From contig OZ253959.1 in NCBI GenBank assembly GCA_965267425.1, forward strand, positions 62,001-126,000: a stretch of 64,000 nt of DNA. Direction: 5' to 3'. This DNA comes from G965267425 sp965267425. GTDB taxonomy: Bacteria > Bacteroidota > Bacteroidia > Flavobacteriales_E > Vicingaceae. The position numbers and the translations under genes are program-made. The notes under the pieces are model-generated. The model was not told the origin of the DNA and ran no database searches. It worked only from the letters and a program-made list of their open reading frames with translations. Positions 43,863-52,538 of this stretch are shown here, one piece after another; positions within the stretch are counted from its first letter, which is position 1, and every line of letters starts with the position of its first letter.

Positions 43863-45725
43863 ATGTTTACGCAATACGATGTCATAGTAGTTGGAGCAGG
43901 TCATGCTGGGTGTGAAGCCGCAGCTGCTGCCGCAAATATGGGTTCAAATGTGTTGTTGGTTACCATGAACATGGGAACCATTGCGCAGATGAGCTGTAAT
44001 CCGGCTATGGGTGGTATTGCCAAAGGACAAATTGTTCGGGAAATTGATGCCATGGGCGGATACTCAGGAATTGTGAGTGACCGATCGGCCATACAATTTC
44101 GCATGTTAAATCGATCGAAAGGGCCGGCCATGTGGAGCCCAAGGACACAAAATGACAGAATGATGTTTGCTGCTGAATGGCGAAGTATGCTGGAGCAAAC
44201 GGAAAATGTAGATTTCTGGCAAGCCATGGTCAATGGGTTGATCATTGAAAAAGACACGGTGGTTGGCGTTAAAACGGATTTGGGAATCGACTTGTATGCG
44301 AAATCAGTAGTGTTGACCAATGGCACTTTTTTGAATGGACTGATTCATATTGGTGAAAAGAATTTTGGCGGTGGTAGAGCATCGGAGAGAGCTGCATTTG
44401 GAATTACCGAAGATTTGATCAAGTTAGGTTTTGATGCGGGAAGAATGAAAACCGGCACTCCTCCAAGAGTGGATGGACGATCATTGGATTATTCAAAAAT
44501 GGAAGAACAAAAAGGGGATGAAAGCCCGGAAAAGTTTTCATTTTCAGACACAAAGGCATTAGAGAACCAAAGATCTTGTCATATAACGTATACCAATCAG
44601 GAAACACATGATTTGTTGAGAGATGGATTTGATCGCTCACCCATGTTTTCAGATAAAATCATTGGAACGGGCCCTCGCTATTGCCCGTCCATTGAAGAAA
44701 AGATAGAACGATTTGCGGAACGAGAACGGCATCAGATTTTCGTAGAGCCGGAAGGGTGGAACACTGTGGAGATTTACGTAAACGGATTTTCTACGTCCCT
44801 ACCTGAAGACGTTCAATTTGAAGCGTTAAAACGAATACCTGGTTTTGAAAATGTAAAAATGTTCAGGCCTGGTTATGCCATTGAATATGATTATTTTCCT
44901 CCAACTCAGTTGAAACATACGCTGGAAACTAAGTTGGTGAACAACCTTTATTTTGCTGGCCAAATAAACGGCACCACGGGATATGAAGAGGCCGCATGTC
45001 AGGGGCTAATGGCAGGAATAAACGCACATCAAAAGGTAGCTGAGAAGAATGAAATCATTCTTGAGCGAGACCAAGCGTATATTGGAGTGTTGATTGATGA
45101 CTTAATAACTAAAGGAACCAAGGAGCCTTACCGCATGTTTACTTCAAGAGCAGAATACAGGCTTTTATTGCGACAAGACAATGCGGATGTTCGTCTGACG
45201 GAATTTTCACACAAATTAGGTTTAGCAAGTGATGATAGGTTGAAAAGAGTTGAAGTTAAGCAGCAAGAGACTAACGACATTCTCAAATTCATTAAAGAAA
45301 CCAGCATTGAGCCAGAAATCATCAATGATGCGTTAGGAAAACATGATACCGCACCAATCAAACAAAAGGTAAAGATTGACTCCTTATTGGCAAGACCTCA
45401 ACTTGGCTTGAATGAATTGAAAAACGGCATATCTTCCTTGGCTAAATTTGTGGAAGACAAATCAAAGGATAGTCAGGAGCAGGCAGAAATTCTTGTGAAG
45501 TACAGCGGCTACATGGATCGGGAAAGGGAGTTGGCCGATAAAATGAAACGCCTGGAAAAAGTTAAAATCTATGATGGAATAGATTATCATTCTTTTCCAT
45601 CACTTACCATTGAAGCAAGGCAAAAGCTTTCTGAAATTAAACCCCGTACGCTGGGGCAAGCAGCAAGAATCAGCGGGATTTCACCGGCTGATATTTCCAC
45701 CCTGATGGTGCACTTGGGACGCTAA
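43863..45725 (+). CDS. mnmG: tRNA uridine-5-carboxymethylaminomethyl modification enzyme (GidA)
   Basis: MnmG works with MnmE to install the cmnm5 group on wobble uridine 34 of certain tRNAs, using FAD and methylene-tetrahydrofolate. The 620-residue protein has the FAD-binding VIVVGAGHAGCEAAAAAAN motif. It also has the signature GGIAKGQIVREIDAMGG, AMWSPRTQNDRM, and LTNGTFLNGLIHIGEKNFGG. The C-terminal domain ends in RTLGQAARISGISPADIS. It is flanked by parS-like sites on both sides, a typical origin-proximal location for gidA. Identification is certain. Confidence 0.97.
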   Translation: MFTQYDVIVVGAGHAGCEAAAAAANMGSNVLLVTMNMGTIAQMSCNPAMGGIAKGQIVREIDAMGGYSGIVSDRSAIQFRMLNRSKGPAMWSPRTQNDRMMFAAEWRSMLEQTENVDFWQAMVNGLIIEKDTVVGVKTDLGIDLYAKSVVLTNGTFLNGLIHIGEKNFGGGRASERAAFGITEDLIKLGFDAGRMKTGTPPRVDGRSLDYSKMEEQKGDESPEKFSFSDTKALENQRSCHITYTNQETHDLLRDGFDRSPMFSDKIIGTGPRYCPSIEEKIERFAERERHQIFVEPEGWNTVEIYVNGFSTSLPEDVQFEALKRIPGFENVKMFRPGYAIEYDYFPPTQLKHTLETKLVNNLYFAGQINGTTGYEEAACQGLMAGINAHQKVAEKNEIILERDQAYIGVLIDDLITKGTKEPYRMFTSRAEYRLLLRQDNADVRLTEFSHKLGLASDDRLKRVEVKQQETNDILKFIKETSIEPEIINDALGKHDTAPIKQKVKIDSLLARPQLGLNELKNGISSLAKFVEDKSKDSQEQAEILVKYSGYMDRERELADKMKRLEKVKIYDGIDYHSFPSLTIEARQKLSEIKPRTLGQAARISGISPADISTLMVHLGR

Positions 45726-45741
45726 TGTTTCACGTGGAACA
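45726..45741. other. parS-like palindrome downstream of mnmG
   Basis: TGTTTCACGTGGAACA matches the ParB consensus TGTTNCACGTGAAACA at 15 of 16 positions. It begins directly after the mnmG stop codon, 5 bases before the terminator. Confidence 0.75.
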
Positions 45742-45745
45742 TAAA

Positions 45746-45771
45746 AAAAGGACAACCGAAGTCGTCCTTTT
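45746..45771. terminator. Bidirectional terminator between mnmG and the acyltransferase gene
   Basis: AAAAGGAC pairs with GTCCTTTT around a 10-base loop. On the minus strand the T-run is seven bases long, so it best ends the acyltransferase transcript; on the + strand the run is four bases, enough to help end mnmG. Confidence 0.75.
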
Positions 45772-45878
45772 GTAATGGGTTCTACTTTCTCTGTTTTCAA
45801 ACAAAGAGGTTACTAAGTTAAGAAATTCTTTTTTCAAAAAAATAGTCGTACAGACAATTTTTTGGCAACAGAGGAATT

Positions 45879-46919
45879 CTAATGAAAATGTTTTTTTAGT
45901 CGCAATGCACGACGTTCAATGAATTCGAATGAAATAATAGCGACTACCAATGTCAGGATAAGGTTTAAGGGAAACTTCTGAATGGCGATTGCTGCTCCTT
46001 TTGGACCAGTACGAAGAAATATGCCCTGATAGATATACAAACCGTATGATATTCTTCCAATGTATCGCAAAGGCGCAAATTCCAAAAGGTTCACAACTTT
46101 AGTGCCTTGATTGTAATTTATCCAGGTTAGCAAAATCCCTATACCCATCGCTTGAAATATGGGCGAGCTGGTAAGCAATAAATTGGGCGAATAAAGTGGA
46201 AATAAATACAAAACCATGGCCAACACAATTGGCTTGAAGTTACCCTCGAACTTGTTTTGCCAAGCATCATTAAACTTGCTCTTTAAAATCGCGGTTGCGC
46301 TACCAATCATAATTGGACCCACCCCCGGAATGAACCAACGATTAAATCGGTATTCTTCTGCAATGGAAGTATCTTGTAAAATGAGATAGTTTACTACACA
46401 CAAGACCACTATAATAATGGAAAACACAGTCAATGATAGTCGGCGTTTTAAAAGAAAAATAACCAACGGCCAGGTCAGATAAAATTGCTCTTCCAAGGCG
46501 AGTGACCACATATGGCTTAATTCCAACGAAAAATATTGATTGGGAACAAAATTATAGACATAAAAAAAGGAATAAATCAGCCCCCAAAAATTCGAAGGCA
46601 CTGCTTTGAAATACATTAATGGAACAATGATGATGTAGAAAATAAGCAGCGCAGGTAATAAACGTAAAAAACGACGTGCGTAAAAATTCTTGAAATGAAT
46701 AGATCCTGATTTTACCTTCTCATTGAGCAATATGGAAGTAATTAGAAATCCACTAAGTGTAAAGAAAATTTGAACACCAGTATCTCCACAAATGATTCTC
46801 CATACTCTATTGGAAACTTCAAAAAATGAAGACAGATACTCATACAGCCCAAGGTGTGTGATAATAACAAGCATTATCGAAATGGCTCTAAGCGAATCGT
46901 ATCCTTTGATGTATTTCAT
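45879..46919 (-). CDS. Acyltransferase 3 family membrane protein (OafA/YrhL-like)
   Basis: This 346-residue integral membrane protein has about ten helices and the acyltransferase-3 pattern. It starts with KGYDSLRAISIMLVIITHLG (the catalytic His in the first helix), then GDTGVQIFFTLSGFLITSIL, FYARRFLRLLPALLI and MWSLALEEQFYLTWPLVIFL. The family transfers acetyl or similar groups to surface polysaccharides or lipids. No glycosyltransferase neighbours give the acceptor away. A TATCTTTG promoter box lies 20 bases upstream and a terminator lies downstream. Confidence 0.9.
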   Translation of the reverse strand: MKYIKGYDSLRAISIMLVIITHLGLYEYLSSFFEVSNRVWRIICGDTGVQIFFTLSGFLITSILLNEKVKSGSIHFKNFYARRFLRLLPALLIFYIIIVPLMYFKAVPSNFWGLIYSFFYVYNFVPNQYFSLELSHMWSLALEEQFYLTWPLVIFLLKRRLSLTVFSIIIVVLCVVNYLILQDTSIAEEYRFNRWFIPGVGPIMIGSATAILKSKFNDAWQNKFEGNFKPIVLAMVLYLFPLYSPNLLLTSSPIFQAMGIGILLTWINYNQGTKVVNLLEFAPLRYIGRISYGLYIYQGIFLRTGPKGAAIAIQKFPLNLILTLVVAIISFEFIERRALRLKKHFH

Positions 46920-46939
46920 GTAAAGTGCGCTTTGGGCGG

Positions 46940-46947
46940 CAAAGATA
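46940..46947 (-). promoter_or_regulatory. -7 promoter box of the acyltransferase gene
   Basis: Minus-strand TATCTTTG matches TAnnTTTG, 20 bases upstream of the ATG. Confidence 0.5.
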
Positions 46948-46989
46948 GAAAAAGGTCTTGCACTAAAAATGCTTGTTAGAGCCCTTACT

Positions 46990-47349
46990 TCATTGGAGTT
47001 TAATTTGAATCGCCTTCTGAATCAATTCTTGAATTAGCGACAATGGAATATCCGAATTCGGATCGATGGGTAATACAGCCATCCTTTTTCGAGTCCCAGA
47101 GGACAAGTATGGTGAGTTCATCAATTGACCATCAACAAATCCAATGTATGGAAAAGGAGTTGATTTATCTTTCCACACGTAACACAGCATCTTTTCCTGG
47201 TAACAAAAAAAAGGCATACCGTATTTTAAATCAGTGGTGATATGGGCATCAACAGAAAGAATGATGTCTTTTACGGCCAGCAAGCAGCTTTTGTCTGGCT
47301 CATTTAAGGTTAAATAATAAGAATCATGACTGTTGATATGGGCTGACAT
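46990..47349 (-). CDS. DUF1801 (YdhG-like) small protein
   Basis: This 119-residue cytosolic protein matches the DUF1801/YdhG family. Features are a helical N-terminus (YLTLNEPDKSCLLAVKDIIL), the core TTDLKYGMPFFCYQEKMLCY and YIGFVDGQLMNSPYL, and a C-terminal helix. The family is widespread and of unknown function. It stands alone between the acyltransferase and a secreted protein gene. The 148-base gap upstream holds no clear promoter. Confidence 0.8.
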   Translation of the reverse strand: MSAHINSHDSYYLTLNEPDKSCLLAVKDIILSVDAHITTDLKYGMPFFCYQEKMLCYVWKDKSTPFPYIGFVDGQLMNSPYLSSGTRKRMAVLPIDPNSDIPLSLIQELIQKAIQIKLQ

Positions 47350-47497
47350 TAAAATTTTGATTTATAGGGTATAAGCGATAACTATTTATTCTTTTTATTC
47401 AATCATTTCGGCACAATTGTTGGTGTGATCCTGGGTAAATAGTAAAGGAATTCTTCTTCCCAAAACCCAGTTCTGAATGAATACCTATCTTCCAAAT

Positions 47498-48388
47498 ATG
47501 AAAATAAAGAATCTTATAAATTATTCGCTGTACGGTGTGTGCTTTTTATCACCTGTATTGTTGTGCGCTCAAGTGCGCATTGGGTATGATTTTTATGAAA
47601 AAGAATACATTGAGCAACACAACATTAAGTCAGTAATTGAACTTCATTATTCAGGAGAAGACGACCCATTACAACACCTCGAAGACACTACTGGTTTTGA
47701 CAAAAAAAGAATAAAGTTTGATAAAGCGGGAAATATATTGAAGAGAAACGAACATTCATCGGAAGAAGTATCAGTCAAAGGGTATGCCGCTTATGAAAAG
47801 GAGGAAATAGAAGAAGTGAAAGATGAAAATGGATGGGTTATTGAGCGAAAATATTATTACAATGAAAAGTATAGATACAGTGAGCTATTTGAAAGAGATG
47901 ATCAGGGCAAGGTGACAAAGGTGTTTCATAAAGAGGATGAGGTTTCGGCCATTCACCTTGAGTTTTTTTATGATGAACAGGGAAATAATACTAAAACCAT
48001 CGTCCATGATAACCCCTCTCTCAGTCTGATCTTACGCACCTTTAATGATAACAATCAATTGCTGACGGAAAAGAAATTTGACACAACAGATAATATAAGT
48101 CGTTTAGATTCAATTATTTATGACAATTTCGGCAATACCACCGATCGCTATTATTATGATTTTCGTGAAGGCCTTAAAATCTTGTCGGATCACTATGCGT
48201 TTAAATACGACTCGGAAAACAGGAAAATCTGGAGTGGCAGGTACCATAACAAAACTGGGGAGTTAACCTTTCATTCTGAAATTAAATACAACAAACAAGG
48301 AAACAAATCGGGAAGAAAAGATTTTGTAGAAGGTAAACTTCGTAAACAAATCATTTGGCAATACGAATACTACAATTCGTCAGATTAA
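47498..48388 (+). CDS. Exported hypothetical protein with YD/RHS-like repeats
   Basis: The 296-residue protein has a signal peptide (KIKNLINYSLYGVCFLSPVL, cleaved after LLCAQ) with ATG 47498; an upstream ATG at 47477 would add seven residues and weaken it. The body has repeated short patterns of the type YYNEKYRYSELFERDDQGKV, FYDEQGNNTKT and NNQLLTEKKFDTTDNI, reminiscent of RHS/YD-repeat strands. No toxin or core RHS domain is seen. It overlaps the convergent serine hydrolase by 4 bases. Function is unknown. Confidence 0.65.
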   Translation: MKIKNLINYSLYGVCFLSPVLLCAQVRIGYDFYEKEYIEQHNIKSVIELHYSGEDDPLQHLEDTTGFDKKRIKFDKAGNILKRNEHSSEEVSVKGYAAYEKEEIEEVKDENGWVIERKYYYNEKYRYSELFERDDQGKVTKVFHKEDEVSAIHLEFFYDEQGNNTKTIVHDNPSLSLILRTFNDNNQLLTEKKFDTTDNISRLDSIIYDNFGNTTDRYYYDFREGLKILSDHYAFKYDSENRKIWSGRYHNKTGELTFHSEIKYNKQGNKSGRKDFVEGKLRKQIIWQYEYYNSSD

Positions 48389-49467
48389 TTGCCCATCGAA
48401 CCTAAAATAGCGAAACAAAGCGCATCAATATTGTCTGATCGCTCATGAAAAGCAGATACATTGGAAAGAATAATGACCCCTTTTTTCTGCTTGACATCCA
48501 ACGCCATGGAAGTGCTAAATCCCGCGGTTCCTCCATTGTGCCAACACCAAGTGTTTTCACCAACGGCAATCAAATGCCAACCTAAACCTATGGACATTTG
48601 TTCGTTGATTGCAAATGTTTGGTCTCTCGTTTTTGCAAGCACAGCGTTGGATGCATCAAACTGAGCATGAGCAAATTGTGTCAAATCTTCTACATTGGAA
48701 ACAATGGCACCGGCGCCGGCAAGCGCATCAAAATGCCAATAAGGAACAACTTTTCCTTCAGGACTTCGCCCTTTAATTTTTGTGCCCTTTACTTCATTTT
48801 CATTGACGGACGAAGAAGGCATGTTGTACGCTGAGAATATGTGTTTTTCCAATAGACTTCCGTAGTCATCACCCATTTTTACAGAAACGACATGCCCCAA
48901 TAAACCAGCCCCTAAATTGGAATATTCATAACCTATTTCAGGGTTTTGATTCAACACAATCTCTTTTGTCAGGTATTCATCCAACATTTTACTGTCATAA
49001 TCCACATAGGGGTCGTCTTCGTTGACCGTTTCCAAATCCAGGTTGGATGGCAATACCGGTAAGCCTGAAGTATGGTTAGCCAATTGCTTAAAGGTGATGG
49101 ATATGGAATCTGGAAGCCCTGCAGAAATGGGGTCGTCGAGTTTTAACATTCCTTTATCTTCTGCCACAACCATTAACGTGGATGTAAATACTTTTGTCAA
49201 CGATCCAATTTCGAACATGTGTTTGGAATTGCTGACTTCCACAATGGTGTCATTCACTTTTCGCAAGCCAAAATATTGAACTTCCCCATTATTCAAAAGG
49301 GCAATGGAGGCTTCTGTTGAATCGGGAAAGCCCTTCACATAATTGAATATCAAAGCAACTGTTTCACTATCCAAAGCATTTTTGGATGTTTCTCCTGGGC
49401 CGTGAGCATAACCGCCAAGAGAATAGGCAAAGCACACTAGAAAGACTACATATTTCATTTGGTTCAA
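48385..49467 (-). CDS. Beta-lactamase-family serine hydrolase (class C-like)
   Basis: This 360-residue exported hydrolase has a signal peptide (KYVVFLVCFAYSLGGYAHG). The penicillin-binding triad elements are SxxK in FEIGSLTKVFTSTLM (Ser ~94), YxN in YEYSNLGAGLLGHVVSV, and HxG in WHNGGTAGFSTSM. Such proteins include D-aminopeptidases, esterases and AmpC-like enzymes, so antibiotic resistance should not be assumed. It overlaps its convergent neighbour by 4 bases and is followed by a methyltransferase gene. Specific substrate unknown. Confidence 0.88.
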   Translation of the reverse strand: MNQMKYVVFLVCFAYSLGGYAHGPGETSKNALDSETVALIFNYVKGFPDSTEASIALLNNGEVQYFGLRKVNDTIVEVSNSKHMFEIGSLTKVFTSTLMVVAEDKGMLKLDDPISAGLPDSISITFKQLANHTSGLPVLPSNLDLETVNEDDPYVDYDSKMLDEYLTKEIVLNQNPEIGYEYSNLGAGLLGHVVSVKMGDDYGSLLEKHIFSAYNMPSSSVNENEVKGTKIKGRSPEGKVVPYWHFDALAGAGAIVSNVEDLTQFAHAQFDASNAVLAKTRDQTFAINEQMSIGLGWHLIAVGENTWCWHNGGTAGFSTSMALDVKQKKGVIILSNVSAFHERSDNIDALCFAILGSMGN

Positions 49468-49546
49468 ATTTCTATGAACAAGATGCAGTTTTTTTCAGTT
49501 GCGCCAATCAAGGCCATGTAAGATTTAATATTTTTTATGAAAATAA

Positions 49547-50158
49547 TTACGGCTGAATGATAAGTACAAACTCATAAAGAGCTGGGTGCTCGTGCACTTC
49601 AATGTTCCATCCAAATTCGGAGGAGAGTTTTTCAGCAAAATTGGTAGGATGGGCATAAAACAATGAACTCTTTCGCTTTTCGGGATCAGAATGAAGGGAT
49701 AAAAAATTAACTGAAACGGAGGTTTTCACATGTTTCATCAATTCCTGCAAATGTACTCGGATATGTTCTTCCCAGGTTGCATTTTCATGTTCCAATTTCA
49801 CATGAAACACGCCATTTAATATTGCAAAATTCACATGCAACTCCTTCGGCAACTGGGTATAAAATGAAACTCCTTCCGTTTCAGCGTAGTGTGCTTTGGT
49901 TTCGGCGATAATGCTCTCAGCAATATCAAAGCCATGATAATCAAAAGAATAGCCAGAATTTTTCAGAAAGTCATACAAGGCACCATAACCACATCCATAA
50001 TCAAGCACACTGAAAGATTCATTTTGTGGAAGGTGGGAAGTCAGGCGTTCAAATCGCCTGACTTGAGCGTTTTCGTCATTCCAATCCACACCTTTTGGTT
50101 GTCGACCAAATTTGTCGAACGCATTGCTGTAGTATTCGGATACCCGGTTTTTTATCAT
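49547..50158 (-). CDS. Class I SAM-dependent methyltransferase
   Basis: This 203-residue methyltransferase has the SAM-binding motif I in FSVLDYGCGYGALYDFLKNS, followed by YHGFDIAESIIAET as motif post-I. No membrane or signal segment is present. The acceptor is unknown: the fold is shared by small-molecule, lipid and rRNA enzymes, and no neighbour suggests a pathway. The divergent MATE gene starts 103 bases away. Confidence 0.85.
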   Translation of the reverse strand: MIKNRVSEYYSNAFDKFGRQPKGVDWNDENAQVRRFERLTSHLPQNESFSVLDYGCGYGALYDFLKNSGYSFDYHGFDIAESIIAETKAHYAETEGVSFYTQLPKELHVNFAILNGVFHVKLEHENATWEEHIRVHLQELMKHVKTSVSVNFLSLHSDPEKRKSSLFYAHPTNFAEKLSSEFGWNIEVHEHPALYEFVLIIQP

Positions 50159-50240
50159 GGTTGATTTCAGATAAAAGCTGAAAGTAGTACAATTTCACTA
50201 ATTAGATTTAAAAGACGTGAATATCTTGAATGAAAAGGCC

Positions 50241-50248
50241 TATCTTCG
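50241..50248 (+). promoter_or_regulatory. -7-like box of the MATE transporter gene
   Basis: TATCTTCG differs from TAnnTTTG at one base and lies 12 bases before the ATG at 50261. Confidence 0.35.
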
Positions 50249-50260
50249 CTAGCCCCAAAA

Positions 50261-51691
50261 ATGGAAGAGAACAACAACATACCTGAAAAAGCAGTAGAAT
50301 CTGGAAAACGATCCATTTGGTGGCATTTAAAAAATGCCCTCAAAGGAACCGAAGCAGATTACACCAGCATAGATCTGAAAAAGGCGATTTTTCTATTGGC
50401 CGTTCCGATGATCTTGGAATTGGTGATGGAATCCACTTTTGCAGTGGTTGACATCTATTTTGTTGGAAAGTTAGGCTCTTCAGCGGTTGCGGCGGTTGGT
50501 TTGACGGAGACCTTTATCTTTTTGATTTATTCCCTGGCCATGGGGCTTTCCACGGCAGTTACGGCCATTATTGCAAGACGAGTTGGTGAAAAGAATACAG
50601 CAGATGCCGGGAAGTCTGCAGTGCAGGCCATCATTCTTGCCTTGTTAATGTCGTTGCCCTTTATGATAGCTGGAATTTTTTATTCCAAGGAATTGATGTC
50701 CTTAATGGGAGGCGATCAATGGGTAATTGACAATGGCTACAAATACACACGTTGGATGTTGGGAGGAAATGCCATAGTGGTGTTGATTTTTGTAATCAAT
50801 GCGATATTTCGTGGCGCTGGAGATGCGGCAATTGCCATGCGCGTATTGTGGATTGCCAATGGATTTAACATTGTGTTGGACCCTATTTTGATTTTTGGAT
50901 TAGGCCCGATTCCAGTCTTTGGAATTGAAGGGGCCGCTATGGCAACGAATATTGGACGGGGAATTGGTGTGATGCTGCAATTGTGGATTTTGATGAAAGG
51001 AGGTAAGCACATTCAAGTGACCATGAATCAGCTGGCCTGGGATGCTAAAATCGCCTGGAACATTTTAAAAACATCGTTAGGAGGAATAGGACAAATGATC
51101 ATTGCCATGACATCCTGGATCTTTTTGATGAGAATATTGGCAGATGTGGGCAGCGCTGCAGTAGCCGGTTCTACCATTGCTATTCGTATTATGATGTTTA
51201 CCTTGATGCCCGCCTGGGGATTTTCGAATGCCGCCGCCACATTGGTTGGACAAAATCTAGGTGCAGGAAACCCTGGAAGAGCTGAATCTTCGGTGTGGAC
51301 CATTGGCTTTTACAATATGATATTTCTGGTGGCGGTCTCCATCTTTTTGTTCTTTTACAATGAGCCACTCATTGCCATTTTCTCTTTAGATGCGGATGTG
51401 ATTTCCATTGGCGGAGAATGGCTGCGCATATTGTCGTATTCCTATTTCATTTATGGCTGGTGGATGGTTTCTGTGCAAGCGTTTAACGGATCTGGAGACA
51501 CCAAAACACCTACGAAGATTAATCTTGTATTCTTCTGGCTAATTCAAATACCGCTTTCTTACTGGCTGGCATTGACACTCAACTGGGGTCATTCCGGCGT
51601 ATTTTGGGGAGTATTTATATCTGAAACCACGGTAGGTATATTTACACTTTGGTTGTTCTCGCGCGGCAAGTGGAAATTGTCGAAGGTGTAA
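50261..51691 (+). CDS. MATE family efflux transporter
   Basis: This 476-residue inner-membrane antiporter has 12 predicted helices. Its MATE signature runs from VPMILELVMESTFAVVDIYF through VAAVGLTETFIFLIYSLAMG and STAVTAIIARRVGE, with the second half starting near residue 245 (LGGIGQMIIAMTSWIFLMRI). MATE proteins expel cationic drugs or metabolites with Na+ or H+. A hydrophilic N-terminus of ~45 residues precedes the first helix. It is convergent with the DUF2391 gene (30 bases). Substrate unknown. Confidence 0.9.
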   Translation: MEENNNIPEKAVESGKRSIWWHLKNALKGTEADYTSIDLKKAIFLLAVPMILELVMESTFAVVDIYFVGKLGSSAVAAVGLTETFIFLIYSLAMGLSTAVTAIIARRVGEKNTADAGKSAVQAIILALLMSLPFMIAGIFYSKELMSLMGGDQWVIDNGYKYTRWMLGGNAIVVLIFVINAIFRGAGDAAIAMRVLWIANGFNIVLDPILIFGLGPIPVFGIEGAAMATNIGRGIGVMLQLWILMKGGKHIQVTMNQLAWDAKIAWNILKTSLGGIGQMIIAMTSWIFLMRILADVGSAAVAGSTIAIRIMMFTLMPAWGFSNAAATLVGQNLGAGNPGRAESSVWTIGFYNMIFLVAVSIFLFFYNEPLIAIFSLDADVISIGGEWLRILSYSYFIYGWWMVSVQAFNGSGDTKTPTKINLVFFWLIQIPLSYWLALTLNWGHSGVFWGVFISETTVGIFTLWLFSRGKWKLSKV

Positions 51692-51721
51692 GTTCTACAT
51701 ACTATTCGCAGCAAAGCACTT

Positions 51722-52228
51722 TTACTTGATGGTATCACTTAATGTTCCGCTCATGGATGCCGGAAATGCAACAATAATGATCCGTTTCAGGGCAAGCACA
51801 TAATCGGAATACCAGGGACATTTTTGAATGATGGTTAAGACGATGGCTACTATGATCAAGGAAATGAAATAAGTGCCAAGCACACGTTTGAAAAAACTAG
51901 CAATATGTTTTCTAAAATTTCCTTTGTAAAAATTAAAAAACACAAAGGCACCAATGAATAAGAGAGAAACCATGCTCAGCATCGCCACGCGTGATACCGA
52001 TAAAATACTTCCCAGGGTCCATGCCTCTTCAGAAAAAGCAACGGGAATGGCCAGTAATGACGACCCAACAATGACTTGAAAAATGTCCCTGGGCTTAAAC
52101 TCAACCATTATGGGCTTGAGCGCATAACTCAGAATTTCTCCGGATTTATCGGCAATGGGAATGACTCGATGTAAGTAGCCGCCAATTCGTTTGACGGCAG
52201 TTTCTTTTACTTCGATTTTTTCATTCAT
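51722..52228 (-). CDS. DUF2391 family integral membrane protein
   Basis: This 168-residue protein has four or five hydrophobic helices, after a soluble N-terminal part of about 50 residues. KPRDIFQVIVGSSLLAIPVA, then FSEEAWTLG, is typical of the DUF2391 (TIGR02587) family, known from bacteria and archaea with no assigned function. It lies alone and converges on the MATE gene. The 310-base region upstream holds a minus-strand hairpin that would not terminate this gene. Confidence 0.7.
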   Translation of the reverse strand: MNEKIEVKETAVKRIGGYLHRVIPIADKSGEILSYALKPIMVEFKPRDIFQVIVGSSLLAIPVAFSEEAWTLGSILSVSRVAMLSMVSLLFIGAFVFFNFYKGNFRKHIASFFKRVLGTYFISLIIVAIVLTIIQKCPWYSDYVLALKRIIIVAFPASMSGTLSDTIK

Positions 52229-52538
52229 CTTCAGAAAATTTGGAACACCTAAATGTAAGGTATTTGGAGGTCAAACGAAAAAAGCACCAACCCCTAAAGA
52301 GCCGGTGCTTCAATCAAGTCAATTTAATAATTAAAACCAACGAAAGGTACAAAAAATTGAACGTACATCTCCTGTAGGTTTTGCAAATTATTTGATCATC
52401 TAAAATCACATTTAACCCCAATATGGGCATGATACAGGCACATATCTAAATGCGAGATTCGTCATAAATAAACCATGGAATTGCTTGTAAATTGGGACTA
52501 GACAAACATGTACAATCACGACATGATAAGTAAACGGC
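52229..52538. other. Intergenic region with an orphan minus-strand terminator
   Basis: No ORF with support. It contains the hairpin at 52282-52310 and a TGTAGG hexamer near 52374 that weakly resembles the 53-63 kb box family. Promoters of two divergent genes must lie here. Confidence 0.4.
52282..52310 (-). terminator. Orphan intrinsic terminator (minus strand)
   Basis: AAGCACC and GGTGCTT form a 7-base stem; on the minus strand it is followed by TTTTTT, a classical terminator. No minus-strand gene ends just upstream (the nearest gene to the right is on the + strand), so it would end an unannotated minus-strand transcript, perhaps a small RNA. Confidence 0.6.

Noticed and set aside
48385..49467. 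Antibiotic-resistance beta-lactamase
   Set aside because: The SxxK/YxN/HxG pattern is shared by many peptidases and esterases; nothing points to beta-lactam hydrolysis.
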